In this document: piece after piece, positions 17,550-27,006 of the stretch
How positions within the stretch are numbered: position 1 is the first letter of the stretch
How the letters are laid out: each line of letters begins with the position of its first letter
NCBI GenBank assembly: GCA_902789415.1
Contig: CADAOD010000007.1
Span: forward strand, 1-64,000
DNA: 64,000 bases
Direction: 5' to 3'
From: an uncultured Prevotellaceae bacterium
GTDB lineage: Bacteria; Bacteroidota; Bacteroidia; Bacteroidales; Bacteroidaceae
The notes under the pieces: model-generated
Databases searched by the model: none
Seen by the model: the letters and a program-made list of their open reading frames with translations, nothing else
What the model was told of the DNA's origin: nothing
Program-made: the position numbers and the translations under genes

Positions 17550-17773
17550 ATGATTTCAGCTTTATTTTTAGCCGAGGGTCTGGCTCAGCTGGGCTGCGGT
17601 ATCGGTGCAGGTATTGCAACAATTGGTGCAGGTTTGGGTATTGGTAAGATTGGTGGCAGCCCCGTCAGCCAGAGGCTACTGGTAAGATTCAGACCAACAT
17701 GATTCTGACATCTGCTTTCGTTGAGGGTTGTGCCCTTTTCGCTATTGCAGCTTGTGCATTCCTTATCAAATAA
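17550..17773 (+). pseudogene. atpE: Fo ATP synthase subunit c, frameshifted
   Basis: The first 37 codons encode a normal first half (MISALFLAEGLAQLGCGIGA ... GLGIGKIGGS). The frame then runs into unrelated residues and stops at TGA 17700 after 50 aa. The second half continues in another frame from 17663 (RQPEATGKIQTNMIL, then SAFVEGCALF with the ion-binding Glu, ending AACAFLIK at 17773). The family loop between the two halves normally reads (G)GS-AMEAIA-RQPEA; here only two of those 18 nucleotides remain, so a loss of 16 nt near 17660-17662 explains both the frame change and the missing residues. Subunit c is required for the c-ring, so a sequence or assembly error is as likely as a real mutation. 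Confidence 0.9.
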
Positions 17774-17825
17774 GAATCGAAGTCTGTGAGCAGACTCGAT
17801 ACGAAGTATCATAAATTGAAATAAT

Positions 17826-18341
17826 ATGGATTTCAGTAAACTGCCAGCAATTCTCACCCCCGATCTGGGACTCTTGTTCTGGATGCTTCTGGCGTTTGCC
17901 GTTGTCTTCTTCGTACTTGCCAAGTACGGATTCCCTGCCATCGTTGGTATGGTGGAAGAGCGAAACCGCTACATCGAAGACAGTCTCAAGAAGGCCCACG
18001 AGGCACAGGAGCGCCTGGCAAACATCGAGAAGGAGGGAGAATCCATCTTGCAGGAGGCACGCGCCAAGCAGGCTCAGATATTGAAGGAGGCTGCCGAAAC
18101 GCGCGACGCTATCGTGGAGCAGGCGCAGGAGAAGGCGAGAGCCGAAGGTGCCCGACTGCTGGAAGATGCCCGTGTGGCTATCGACCAGGAGAAGAAGGCT
18201 GCTATTGCCGATATCCGTCAGCAGGTGGCTGCCCTCAGCGTCGGCATCGCCGAGAAAGTTCTGAAGCAGAGCCTGAAGGACGACAAGGCCCAGATGGATT
18301 TGATTGACCGTATGCTGGATGATGTTTCTACTGATAAATAA
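17826..18341 (+). CDS. atpF: Fo ATP synthase subunit b
   Basis: 171 aa. One N-terminal membrane helix (LGLLFWMLLAFAVVFFVLAKY) is followed by a long charged coiled coil (ERNRYIEDSLKKAHEAQERL onward) that forms the peripheral stalk dimer and binds delta near the C-terminus. Start ATG 17826, 52 nt after the broken atpE. It is in the normal order ahead of delta. Confidence 0.95.
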   Translation: MDFSKLPAILTPDLGLLFWMLLAFAVVFFVLAKYGFPAIVGMVEERNRYIEDSLKKAHEAQERLANIEKEGESILQEARAKQAQILKEAAETRDAIVEQAQEKARAEGARLLEDARVAIDQEKKAAIADIRQQVAALSVGIAEKVLKQSLKDDKAQMDLIDRMLDDVSTDK

Positions 18342-18352
18342 GCAATAAACGT

Positions 18353-18889
18353 ATGGATATAGGAGTCATATCGGTAAGATATGCGCGAGCGCTCCTGAAG
18401 AGTGCTACCGACGCTAAGATAGAGCAGCAAGTGTATACCGAGATGCAGCAGATAGCTAAGAGCTACATCGAGGTGCCACAGTTGCGCTCTACGATTGACA
18501 ATCCGATGCTCTCGAAGGATAAGAAGGAGGCGCTGCTGCTCACAGCAGCTGGAAAAGAACCTTCGGACCTGATGAAGGCCTTTGTACAGCTTGTGCTGAA
18601 GGAAGACCGCGAGAGTGTGATGCAATTCATCGCCAATTCGTACGTCACGCTTTACCGCCAGCAGAAGAATGTCATCCGCGGACGTCTCATCACCGCTGCT
18701 GCCGTATCGCCTGAAACAGAACAGAAGATGCGCCGCATGGTGGAGAGTAAGACTAATGGAACAGTAGAGTTTGAGTCGCAGGTTAACCCCGATATCATCG
18801 GTGGCTTTATCCTCGAGTACGACACCTACCGCATGGACGCCAGTGTCAAAACCAAACTCAACAGTATTCTCAATACATTAAAAAAGTAA
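18353..18889 (+). CDS. atpH: F1 ATP synthase delta subunit
   Basis: 178 aa. It links the top of F1 to subunit b. The N-terminus (ISVRYARALLKSATDAKIEQ) is the six-helix domain that binds alpha, and the C-terminal QVNPDIIGGFILEYDTYRMDASVKTKL is the family signature. 11 nt after atpF, 6 nt before atpA. Confidence 0.94.
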   Translation: MDIGVISVRYARALLKSATDAKIEQQVYTEMQQIAKSYIEVPQLRSTIDNPMLSKDKKEALLLTAAGKEPSDLMKAFVQLVLKEDRESVMQFIANSYVTLYRQQKNVIRGRLITAAAVSPETEQKMRRMVESKTNGTVEFESQVNPDIIGGFILEYDTYRMDASVKTKLNSILNTLKK

Positions 18890-18895
18890 ACAACA

Positions 18896-20482
18896 ATGTC
18901 AGATAAGATTAAACCAAGCGAAGTTTCCCAGGTGCTGCTCGATCAGCTCAAGGGAATCTCGGATGCCGAGAAGTTCGACGAGGTAGGTACCGTACTCACC
19001 GTGAGTGATGGTGTGGCACGTATCTACGGACTGCGCAACGCCGAGGCAAACGAGCTGCTGGAGTTTGAGAACGGTACCATGGCTATCGTGATGAACCTTG
19101 AGGAGGACAACGTAGGTTGTGTGCTCTTAGGCGCTACCTCAGGCATCAAGGAAGGCATGGTAGTGAAGCGTACCAAGCGTATCGCTTCTATCCGTGTAAA
19201 CGACAATATGCTCGGTCGCGTTATCAATCCGCTGGGTCAGGCTATCGACGGTAAGGGTGATATCGATCTCACTGAGGCTTTCGAGATGCCTCTGGATCGT
19301 AAGGCCCCTGGTGTTATCTACCGCCAGCCCGTTAAGGAGCCTCTGCAGACTGGATTGAAGGCCATCGACTCGATGATTCCTATCGGTCGTGGACAGCGTG
19401 AGCTGATTATCGGCGACCGTCAGACGGGTAAGACCGCTATCGCCGTCGATACCATCATCAATCAGAAGAGTTTCTACGAGGCTGGTAAGCCCGTGTATTG
19501 TATTTATGTAGCTATCGGTCAGAAGGCCAGTACCGTTGCAGCCCTCGTTTCTACCCTGCAGGAGCACGGCGCTATGCCTTACACCATCGTAGTTGCCGCT
19601 ACAGCTGCCGATCCTGCTGCTATGCAGTACTATGCACCATTTGCCGGTGCCGCTATCGGCGAGTACTTCCGCGATCGCGGTCTGCCAGCACTGGTAGTTT
19701 ACGACGACCTGTCGAAGCAGGCTGTAGCCTATCGTGAGGTGTCGCTGATTCTGCGTCGTCCTTCTGGACGTGAGGCTTATCCTGGTGATGTGTTCTATCT
19801 GCACTCACGCCTTTTGGAGCGTGCCGCTAAGATGAACGAGCAGCAGGAGGTGGCCGAGCAGATGAACGACCTGCCCGAGTGTATGAAGGGCCATGTAAAG
19901 GGTGGTGGTTCGCTTACCGCTCTGCCTATCATCGAGACTCAGGCTGGCGACGTATCGGCTTACATCCCAACCAACGTAATCTCTATTACCGATGGACAGA
20001 TTTTCCTTGAGAGCGACCTCTTCAACCAAGGTTTCCGTCCCGCCATCAACGTAGGTATCTCGGTATCTCGTGTGGGTGGTTCGGCTCAGATTAAGAGTAT
20101 GAAGAAGGTGGCTGGTACCTTGAAGATCGACCAGGCTCAGTATCGTGAGTTGGAGGCCTTCTCTAAGTTCTCGAGCGATATGGATGCCGTAACAGCAATG
20201 ACGCTTGACCGTGGACGTAAGAACAACCAGCTGTTGATTCAGCCACAGTACAGCCCAATGCCTGTAGGCGAGCAGATTGCCATCCTTTATTGTGGTGTGC
20301 ACGGTCTGATGCGCCAGGTACCTATTAATAAGGTACGTGAGTGCCAGACCTCATTCCTCGATAAGCTGCGTTCGGCTCATCCCGAGGTAATCGAAACATT
20401 GGCCAGCGGTAAGATCGACGACGAGACTACCAAGACTATCGAGGCTGTAATGGCCGACATTGCCGGAACGTATAAAGCCTGA
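18896..20482 (+). CDS. atpA: F1 ATP synthase alpha subunit
   Basis: 528 aa. This is the non-catalytic nucleotide-binding partner of beta. The Walker A motif is GDRQTGKT near residue 175, preceded by [19 protein letters not shown]; the arginine-finger segment [15 protein letters not shown] is present. Full length and without changes at recognised positions. Confidence 0.97.
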   Translation: MSDKIKPSEVSQVLLDQLKGISDAEKFDEVGTVLTVSDGVARIYGLRNAEANELLEFENGTMAIVMNLEEDNVGCVLLGATSGIKEGMVVKRTKRIASIRVNDNMLGRVINPLGQAIDGKGDIDLTEAFEMPLDRKAPGVIYRQPVKEPLQTGLKAIDSMIPIGRGQRELIIGDRQTGKTAIAVDTIINQKSFYEAGKPVYCIYVAIGQKASTVAALVSTLQEHGAMPYTIVVAATAADPAAMQYYAPFAGAAIGEYFRDRGLPALVVYDDLSKQAVAYREVSLILRRPSGREAYPGDVFYLHSRLLERAAKMNEQQEVAEQMNDLPECMKGHVKGGGSLTALPIIETQAGDVSAYIPTNVISITDGQIFLESDLFNQGFRPAINVGISVSRVGGSAQIKSMKKVAGTLKIDQAQYRELEAFSKFSSDMDAVTAMTLDRGRKNNQLLIQPQYSPMPVGEQIAILYCGVHGLMRQVPINKVRECQTSFLDKLRSAHPEVIETLASGKIDDETTKTIEAVMADIAGTYKA

Positions 20483-20488
20483 TAGCCT

Positions 20489-21460
20489 ATGCCTAGCCTG
20501 AAAGAAATTAAAGGCCGCATAGCCTCAGTTAATTCTACGCGAAAGATCACGTCGGCTATGAAGATGGTGGCCTCCAGCAAGCTGCACCACGCACAGGTAG
20601 CTATTCAGAATATGCTGCCTTACGAGGAGCTGTTGGAGCACATCCTCAAGTCGTTCTTAGCTGCCGAAGCCGAGGCTCAGACTATCTACGATCAGGAGCG
20701 CCCCGTTAAAAGGGCTGCGCTGGTGGTGTTCTCAAGTAACTCGTCGCTGTGCGGCGGTTTCAATGCTAACATCATCAAGCAGATGACACATGCTGTCGAC
20801 GAGTACGCCCAGACCATCGGTTGCGACAATGTAGAGATTTATCCCATTGGTCGCAAGGTGTACGAGAAGGCACGCAAGATGGGCCTGAATGTGCAGGGCG
20901 AATATTCGGCTCTGGCCGATCACCCCAATGTGCACGACTGCATCGAGATAGCTATGGAGTTGGGACGTAAGTTTGCCGAGGGCGAGATTGATAAGGTAGA
21001 ACTCATCTATCACCACTTTAAGAGTGCAGGCTCGCAGGTGCTTACCCGCAAAACATTCCTGCCTATCGATGTGGAGAGTGAGCTGCAGGCCGATCATGAG
21101 CGCGATCTCGAGTCGACGATTGCCACCAAGCAGAGTCAGGAGTACCTCAAAAAGAGAGGTGAGAAGCAGGAGGAGAGAGAGAAGGAAGATGTGAAGCCGC
21201 TTAACGATAACTTTATCGTAGAGCCCGACATGAACACCGTTCTTTCGCAACTCATGCCAAAACTGGCCCACCTGTCGCTCTATACAGCCCTGCTGGATAG
21301 CAACGCCTCCGAGCATGCTGCCCGTATGGTGGCTATGCAAACGGCTACCGATAATGCCGACGAATTGCTGCGCCAACTCAACTTGCAATACAACAAGAGT
21401 AGGCAGCAGGCTATTACTTCCGAATTGCTTGATATTGTGGGCGGTTCGGTTAATAACTAA
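20489..21460 (+). CDS. atpG: F1 ATP synthase gamma subunit
   Basis: 323 aa, the central rotor shaft. The N-terminal helix MPSLKEIKGRIASVNSTRKI and C-terminal helix (ASEHAARMVAMQTATDNADE) are typical. The protein is about 35 residues longer than E. coli gamma owing to a charged insert around residues 205-240 (KKRGEKQEEREKEDVKP). It is last in the operon and is followed by a strong terminator. Confidence 0.95.
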   Translation: MPSLKEIKGRIASVNSTRKITSAMKMVASSKLHHAQVAIQNMLPYEELLEHILKSFLAAEAEAQTIYDQERPVKRAALVVFSSNSSLCGGFNANIIKQMTHAVDEYAQTIGCDNVEIYPIGRKVYEKARKMGLNVQGEYSALADHPNVHDCIEIAMELGRKFAEGEIDKVELIYHHFKSAGSQVLTRKTFLPIDVESELQADHERDLESTIATKQSQEYLKKRGEKQEEREKEDVKPLNDNFIVEPDMNTVLSQLMPKLAHLSLYTALLDSNASEHAARMVAMQTATDNADELLRQLNLQYNKSRQQAITSELLDIVGGSVNN

Positions 21461-21465
21461 CACTC

Positions 21466-21500
21466 AAAAGGGGTTTGCAAACACAAGCAAGCCCCTTTTT
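21466..21500 (+). terminator. Intrinsic terminator of the ATP synthase operon
   Basis: AAAAGGGGTTTGC (21466-21478) pairs with GCAAGCCCCTTTT (21487-21499) with one G-T pair, followed by T residues. Confidence 0.88.
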
Positions 21501-21555
21501 TCTTTAATTTGCGTTAAAACCAAAAATAGAATTTCAGTTTTTCGGATTTTTTTAA

Positions 21556-21563
21556 TAATTTTG
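21556..21563 (+). promoter_or_regulatory. Likely promoter (-7 box) of the fimbrillin operon
   Basis: TAATTTTG matches TAnnTTTG, 55 nt before the GTG of the first gene and downstream of the atp terminator. No flanking inverted repeats typical of invertible promoters were found. Confidence 0.55.
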
Positions 21564-21618
21564 CAACCACTTAAAAAAGAGAAGGATATTTGTTGTAAAA
21601 TTATTTAAAAAAAAGATA

Positions 21619-23085
21619 GTGCAACTAATACGAAAAGGGGTGTTATACACTCTTTTAAGTTTTTTTGGGGTTATTGGGAACCAATCCGTAGTATTGGCTC
21701 AGCAACCTGATGTACAACTGTATAAACAGTTGTACAATTATCCCTTTGTGTTTGTTTCCGACTCGGTTGTTACCACGCCACCGGTTATCTCCGACTCGTT
21801 GTTCGACGAGATTGCACGTGGTATCCGATTCCAGGTAAACCGTACCGAATTGCAAAAGGGCGATCCTTTTATCTCGCTTTACAACGATAGTCTGGTACCT
21901 TGGCTCAAGAAGCACAACCTTATTCTGCGTGAGGTATTTGTAAAAGGTGCCGCTTCGCCCGAAGGTCCTTACCAGAACAACGTGCGATTAAGTTGTGAGC
22001 GAGCCAAGCGTCTGATTGAGTTCCTGAGCAGTAATCTCGATCAGCCCATTGCCAATCGTCCCACAAACTCAAAGTGTGTTACCGAGGATTATGCATATTT
22101 GGTAAAGCTGATGCAGAAGGCTGGCGATGCCGAATACCAGCAGGTAAAAGCCATATGGGATGCCAGCAAGGGCGATGAGCTCTATTGCAAGAAAAAACTG
22201 ATGGCGCTTAATGGCGGCACCACTTGGAAACGCCTGCTAAAGGTTTATTTCCCCACGTTGCGCCAGAGTCGTTTGGTGCTGTGGTTTGCCGTTAATCCCA
22301 AGCATGCGCCAGCAGCCCGTCCCAAGTTGACTGCTGCGCCTAAGCTTGCGCCCATGCTCACGCCAACACCACAGTATTTCCGTACATCTCATGCAGGTCT
22401 GCTCGATATCCCCGGCATAGCCAATTACGTGTCGCAGCCTGTACCTGTTGATACACCCGTAGTTAAGCAATACACCCGCCGCCACATGATAGCCCTGCGC
22501 ACCAATCTGCTGCACGATTTCCTGTACGTGCCCCAGTTTGGTTTAGCCACAGGCGGCAATATCCAGTTAGAGTACTATCCCCTTAGTGGTCATTATACGT
22601 TTAATGCAGGCTTCACCTTCCACAATCATCGTCATTGGGATAGCCATAAGTTCTTCCAAACACGCGATGTACAGTTAGAGGTTCGTCGCTACTTTAAAGG
22701 TCAGGGCCAGTTCTTAGGTACCTATTTGGGCGCCTATGCCCAAGGTACCGTATATGGTATCGGTTTTAGCGCCACCAAAGGTTGGGAAGGCGAGGGTGGA
22801 GGTGCTGGTCTCACCATCGGTCACACCTGCAAACTCAACAAGAAAGGCAGTCTGCGCCTGGAGTTCAGTCTCAGCGCCGGCGCATTCGTTACCGTTTACG
22901 ATCCCTATGTTTGGGGTAATCCTATCAATGGTACCATCGATGGACTCTACTACTACGATTATCATGGTAGCACCAGCAAGTTTAAGGAACGTAACCACCG
23001 TTTTGCCTGGTTCGGTCCCACCAATGCTGGCATCCATCTTACTTACGACATTATTTACCGAAAGAAGAAGGAGGTTACACGATGA
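21619..23085 (+). CDS. OmpA-like/DUF3575 outer-membrane protein of the fimbrillin locus
   Basis: 488 aa from GTG 21619. A signal peptide (TLLSFFGVIGNQSVVLAQQ) is followed by a segment near residues 100-150 reading FVKGAASPEGPYQNN ... LSCERAKRLIEFL, like the peptidoglycan-binding OmpA turn. Pro-rich linkers follow. The C-terminal 200 residues, beginning RRHMIALRTNLLHDFLYVPQ, are the DUF3575 beta-barrel with aromatic strand ends. DUF3575 proteins commonly precede fimbrillin genes in Bacteroidales. It may anchor or export the pilus components; that role is inferred. It overlaps the next gene by 4 nt (ATGA). Confidence 0.82.
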   Translation: MQLIRKGVLYTLLSFFGVIGNQSVVLAQQPDVQLYKQLYNYPFVFVSDSVVTTPPVISDSLFDEIARGIRFQVNRTELQKGDPFISLYNDSLVPWLKKHNLILREVFVKGAASPEGPYQNNVRLSCERAKRLIEFLSSNLDQPIANRPTNSKCVTEDYAYLVKLMQKAGDAEYQQVKAIWDASKGDELYCKKKLMALNGGTTWKRLLKVYFPTLRQSRLVLWFAVNPKHAPAARPKLTAAPKLAPMLTPTPQYFRTSHAGLLDIPGIANYVSQPVPVDTPVVKQYTRRHMIALRTNLLHDFLYVPQFGLATGGNIQLEYYPLSGHYTFNAGFTFHNHRHWDSHKFFQTRDVQLEVRRYFKGQGQFLGTYLGAYAQGTVYGIGFSATKGWEGEGGGAGLTIGHTCKLNKKGSLRLEFSLSAGAFVTVYDPYVWGNPINGTIDGLYYYDYHGSTSKFKERNHRFAWFGPTNAGIHLTYDIIYRKKKEVTR

Positions 23086-24248
23086 AACGCTTACATATTA
23101 TATATATAACAGTTATCATGCTTAGCCTGGTATCGTGTATCGAGCCGCCCTTGCATCTGCCCGGACAGGAGCTTGCTGTTGATCTGCAGGTAGCCCAGAC
23201 CGAACTAAATGTAGTTTGGGACAGCGAGGTGCAGTTAGAGCACGAGTGGTATTACGGCTGGGATTTGAAGGATGACTCTATCTGGGGCCACATCGGTTAT
23301 CCCACACCTACACGCTATGAGGTGCGCCGCTATTACAAGGGCGATAATCCTTTAGGCATGCATACCAATCTTGATGCCTTTACTACCAACACCAGCAGGT
23401 TTCGCCGCTACTTCCAGTTTGGATATTACGACATGCTGTTTTATAGCGATATCGACTCCGAAGACGGTACACAGGTGCTGGTGATGAATGAGACACCCGA
23501 CTCGGTGATTGCCACCACCACAGGTACACGAGGCATCTCGCGAAGCATCCTGAATATGAGTCGCGCAACGAGTGGCGACACTACCGGCGTGATAGGACTG
23601 CTTAACCAGCCCGAGATTTTCTATGCCGCCTATACCGAGAACGTGTATATATCGAGCGATTTGAACGATTACGAGTACGACCCCGTCGAGAATATCTACA
23701 TCAAGCACCTCGAGGCAAAGTTGCGCCCGCTGGTATATATCTATCTGGTGCAGTTTATCCTGTATAACAACGAGGATGGTAAGATTCAGGGTGTAAACGG
23801 TAATGCGGCGCTATCGTCGATGGCGAGTGCCACCAATGTAAATACGGGTCATACTAGCAACACCCCCGCTGTGGTTTACTTTAACACCCGCATGAAGAAA
23901 AACCAGACGGTTGATGGCCAGGTGTGCGATATCGTTGGTGGAAAACTCACCACTTTCGGACTCTGCGATAACGAGCCCTACACCCGTTCGGGCGCTACCT
24001 ACGCAGGTACACGTGGTAACCTGAAGAACTATCTGTATTACGATTTGGTGTGGAACAACGGAAAGGTGAAGACCTACGAGTTCGAGGTTACCGACCAATG
24101 TTTGTCGCAGGCACACGGAGGTATTCTTACCGTAAAGATCGACTGCTCAAAGCTTACCCCTCCCGAAAGCGAAGAGTCGGGTAGTGGCAGTTTGTTTGTC
24201 CCCACCGTCGAGGATTACGATGAGGTGTTCTGGGAGATTGAGATTTAA
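23082..24248 (+). CDS. DUF5119 lipoprotein of the fimbrillin locus
   Basis: 388 aa. Lipobox LVSC with lipidated Cys19, followed by the family opening CIEPPLHLPG. The rest is Tyr/Asp/Thr-rich beta-sandwich-like sequence: a first half with alternating strands (EVRRYYKGDNPLG) and a second half with fimbrillin-like KNQTVDGQVCDIVGGKLTTF. DUF5119 proteins sit beside DUF3575 and fimbrillin genes. A role as anchor or assembly partner is plausible by position only. Start codon overlaps the previous stop, implying coupled translation. Confidence 0.8.
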   Translation: MKRLHIIYITVIMLSLVSCIEPPLHLPGQELAVDLQVAQTELNVVWDSEVQLEHEWYYGWDLKDDSIWGHIGYPTPTRYEVRRYYKGDNPLGMHTNLDAFTTNTSRFRRYFQFGYYDMLFYSDIDSEDGTQVLVMNETPDSVIATTTGTRGISRSILNMSRATSGDTTGVIGLLNQPEIFYAAYTENVYISSDLNDYEYDPVENIYIKHLEAKLRPLVYIYLVQFILYNNEDGKIQGVNGNAALSSMASATNVNTGHTSNTPAVVYFNTRMKKNQTVDGQVCDIVGGKLTTFGLCDNEPYTRSGATYAGTRGNLKNYLYYDLVWNNGKVKTYEFEVTDQCLSQAHGGILTVKIDCSKLTPPESEESGSGSLFVPTVEDYDEVFWEIEI

Positions 24249-24294
24249 AACAACGAAATAATAATAATAACACGATATTAAACAGTTACGCAAA

Positions 24295-25704
24295 ATGAAA
24301 AAACAAGTATTATTCGCAATCGCAACCATGGCCCTGGCCAGCTGCAGCAGCGATGGCCTGGTAAACAACTCATCATCAGGTGGCGCCGAGGCACCAATTG
24401 CTTTTAGTGTAGAGAAAAAGAACATCACCCGTGCCGCAAGTTTTGAAAGCATGGGCCACTACAACTTTGGTGTGTGGGCCTACAAAGTGAAGAAAGATGA
24501 TACTCAGTTGGTGAGTCAGAAGGTGATGGATAACTATCTGGTAGGTTACTCTAATGGTACAAACATAGGATATGACAACTCTAAAGTTTTTGACTCAACA
24601 TGGGAAGCAAGCACAGACACTGTAGCAGACCACGTGTCTCCTTGGTTCTACGAGTATCTTGGAAAAGGTGAATATGATTATGATGGAGATGCTGGTTTCT
24701 ACAAGGCTTCTCAGAAAGAATATATGTCTGTCAACGATAATCAGTATCTGCGTTACTGGGACTTGGCTTACACTAATACCAACTTCTATGCTTATGCGCC
24801 TTATCGTAGTGAAAACGTGAGCTTTGACTATGATACAAAGAAGATAACAGTTAAGGCGGCTGCTCAGACTGCTGGTTACGATGATCCTTCATTGCAGGAG
24901 TTTATGTATGCCGGTGCTCAGGCAACCAATGCCGAACTGAAGGATGTTAAGCTTACATTCAAGCACCTGGGTGCTCAGGTAAACCTGCGCTTCTATGAGA
25001 GCGTGCGTGGTTACAGAGTAGAGATTATCGATGTAATTGGAAATGATGCTAATGGAGATCCTACAGGTATTCAGGCAACTCCTGCTACTGCAACTGAGAC
25101 CACTAACGGCGCAAGTGCCACTGAAACTAAGTATTACACCACCTGCGGTGCTACTATAGATTACAGTAATGTGACTAGCCCTACAGCTAATGTTAATTAT
25201 ACTGATGCCAAAACAACTCATGACAATTTGAAGTTTGCTATCCCTGATAAAGATAAAGAAAACGGTCTGGAAGAGATTACTTCAAAAAGAAATGTAAAAT
25301 ACAACGTCATCCCCGAGGCTGTAGTAACTGGAACGCAGAAAGATTTTGCCACATCACCTACTGTATATTATCCTGTAGCTCAGCCAACAACAAGCGAGGT
25401 TGGTTTCACCTTCCACGTTTCTTACAAGCTGATTGCCGATGATAATGGCGAGGAGATTACTGTTAAGGATGCTCGTGTATATGTACCTGCAAAGGATGAC
25501 TCAGGAAACTATATCGCTGCATGGCAGCCTAACACCAAGTACACCTATACATTCAAGATTACTGAGAGCTCAACTGGTTCTACTAGTCCTACAAACCCCG
25601 ACATCACAACACCTTCGGTTCCTACAACTCCTCAGGTTTATCCTATTGTGTTTGATGGTGCTACTATCGAAGATTATACAACTGATGTTACGAAAGAATA
25701 CTAA
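24295..25704 (+). CDS. Fimbrillin-family lipoprotein 1
   Basis: 469 aa. Lipobox LASC (Cys17), then a strand APIAFSVEKK and ITR with Arg46, the same residue number at which P. gingivalis FimA is cut. The pilin core shows GHYNFGVWAY, LRYWDLAYTNTNFYAYAP, LTFKHLGAQVNLRFY and PNTKYTYTFKIT, all typical Mfa-like/fimbrillin strands. A Ser/Thr/Pro linker and a final strand YPIVFDGATIEDYT end the protein. It is the first fimbrillin of the series and has only one module, so it may be a main shaft pilin (inference). 46 nt after the DUF5119 gene; the next gene overlaps its end by 20 nt. Confidence 0.85.
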   Translation: MKKQVLFAIATMALASCSSDGLVNNSSSGGAEAPIAFSVEKKNITRAASFESMGHYNFGVWAYKVKKDDTQLVSQKVMDNYLVGYSNGTNIGYDNSKVFDSTWEASTDTVADHVSPWFYEYLGKGEYDYDGDAGFYKASQKEYMSVNDNQYLRYWDLAYTNTNFYAYAPYRSENVSFDYDTKKITVKAAAQTAGYDDPSLQEFMYAGAQATNAELKDVKLTFKHLGAQVNLRFYESVRGYRVEIIDVIGNDANGDPTGIQATPATATETTNGASATETKYYTTCGATIDYSNVTSPTANVNYTDAKTTHDNLKFAIPDKDKENGLEEITSKRNVKYNVIPEAVVTGTQKDFATSPTVYYPVAQPTTSEVGFTFHVSYKLIADDNGEEITVKDARVYVPAKDDSGNYIAAWQPNTKYTYTFKITESSTGSTSPTNPDITTPSVPTTPQVYPIVFDGATIEDYTTDVTKEY

Positions 25705-26971
25705 AAATTATAATTTTACCCTGTGGTGGGCTGGCGTACTTTTGTGCGCTGGCCTTACCGCTTGTACCGCCGACTCTACCATTCAAGAGGAAGATGTGGC
25801 TGACGGAAGTGTGCCCATGCAATTCAGTCAGGCTGTGATGAGTGCATCTGTTACGCGTGCCGCTACCACCACCAACTATCTAACGCAAGGCTTCCTTGTT
25901 GGCTGTTGGAAAGGTTTCGCTTCTACCAAACAATCCGTAGTGATGGATAAGTACGAGGTGAAATACCAAACCAGCCTTTGGACTAATAACTCGAAGTGGG
26001 ACTATGTGGGTACAACTTCCGATGGCTATTACAAAACTCAGATAGAGCGCTATTGGGATACCAATGCTTTCCCTTACCGTTTTTATGCTATCAGTCCCTG
26101 TCCTGCGGCTAGTGACATTAGTAAATTCACACTGACAGATACTAAGTTGGAGATTCCAACCACATCCGCTTTTGTATATCAGACATGCAATAACGGCGTG
26201 TTGACTGCAGGTGCAGAGCCTTATATGCCTGCACAGGTAGAGTGTCCTAATGGCTCAAACGAGAAGGATGTCGATCTACTGAATAATACGATAATAAGCA
26301 AGGACCGTACTCAGAATGGTGCTACTACTACATACGATCGCTATGTGGCATTGCCATTTCATCATATTACGTCGAAGGTGCGTTTTGCCATCTATAATAA
26401 CTACGAAAAGGAAACACCAAGCAACTTCTATATTTATAATGTGAAGGTAAAAGCTGTTTCAGATAATTATGTAACTGAGGGCAAGGGCTATACCGCCGAT
26501 TTAAAAAACAGCGATATGTTGCACGGCTCGTTTATCGAAACAACAAAGGCTACTACTGACGACGAAAGAATACTCCTTCAGACAGATGAAACTAAACAGG
26601 GCGAACTTAATAAAGCTGTAGATCGCAATAATGCTTACTTCTTCGAGTGTACAGATGGTATGCTGCAGGTTCCACAGAAGGGAGTGAAGCTTACGATATC
26701 TTTCGATGTTTACGGACTGGATTATAAAAGTGATTTCGTAAGTACTGATGGTCATATCGTGTATAACAAAACTTCTAAGACCATCCACTATACAGATATC
26801 GCTATCAAAGACGACAAAAATAGCATCGAGTCCTTTGATTGGGAGTCGAACTACATATATACGTACATCTTAAAGGTGTCAGAGTTTTATCCGCTGACTA
26901 TCGATTTCAGCGCCGAACTTACACCTTGGACCGATGTCACAGGCGATATAGAGACTAATCTCGAAAAATAA
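25685..26971 (+). CDS. Fimbrillin-family lipoprotein 2
   Basis: 428 aa from ATG 25685, which overlaps the previous gene by 20 nt; the longer open frame upstream has no signal peptide and is out-of-frame shadow. Lipobox LTAC (Cys27), strand VPMQFSQAVMSA and VTR with Arg58. The core has LPFHHITSKVRFAIYNN, WESNYIYTYILKV and the closing ELTPWTDVTGD. A single pilin-like unit. The lipid anchor and Arg site suggest export to the outer membrane and proteolytic maturation. Confidence 0.83.
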   Translation: MLRKNTKNYNFTLWWAGVLLCAGLTACTADSTIQEEDVADGSVPMQFSQAVMSASVTRAATTTNYLTQGFLVGCWKGFASTKQSVVMDKYEVKYQTSLWTNNSKWDYVGTTSDGYYKTQIERYWDTNAFPYRFYAISPCPAASDISKFTLTDTKLEIPTTSAFVYQTCNNGVLTAGAEPYMPAQVECPNGSNEKDVDLLNNTIISKDRTQNGATTTYDRYVALPFHHITSKVRFAIYNNYEKETPSNFYIYNVKVKAVSDNYVTEGKGYTADLKNSDMLHGSFIETTKATTDDERILLQTDETKQGELNKAVDRNNAYFFECTDGMLQVPQKGVKLTISFDVYGLDYKSDFVSTDGHIVYNKTSKTIHYTDIAIKDDKNSIESFDWESNYIYTYILKVSEFYPLTIDFSAELTPWTDVTGDIETNLEK

Positions 26972-27006
26972 TAGAATAATAACACAAAAATAGGATACAA
27001 ACAAAA

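Noticed and set aside
17640-17702. Programmed ribosomal frameshift in atpE
   Set aside because: No slippery heptamer is seen, and shifting frame would still leave out the AMEAIA loop residues, so a deletion fits better.
21466-21618. Invertible promoter ahead of the fimbrillin operon
   Set aside because: Phase-variable pilus promoters are common in this phylum, but no inverted repeats flank the -7 box here and no recombinase gene is near.
25433-25684. N-terminal extension of fimbrillin-like lipoprotein 2
   Set aside because: It overlaps the coding end of lipoprotein 1 in another frame and would place the signal peptide and lipobox internally.
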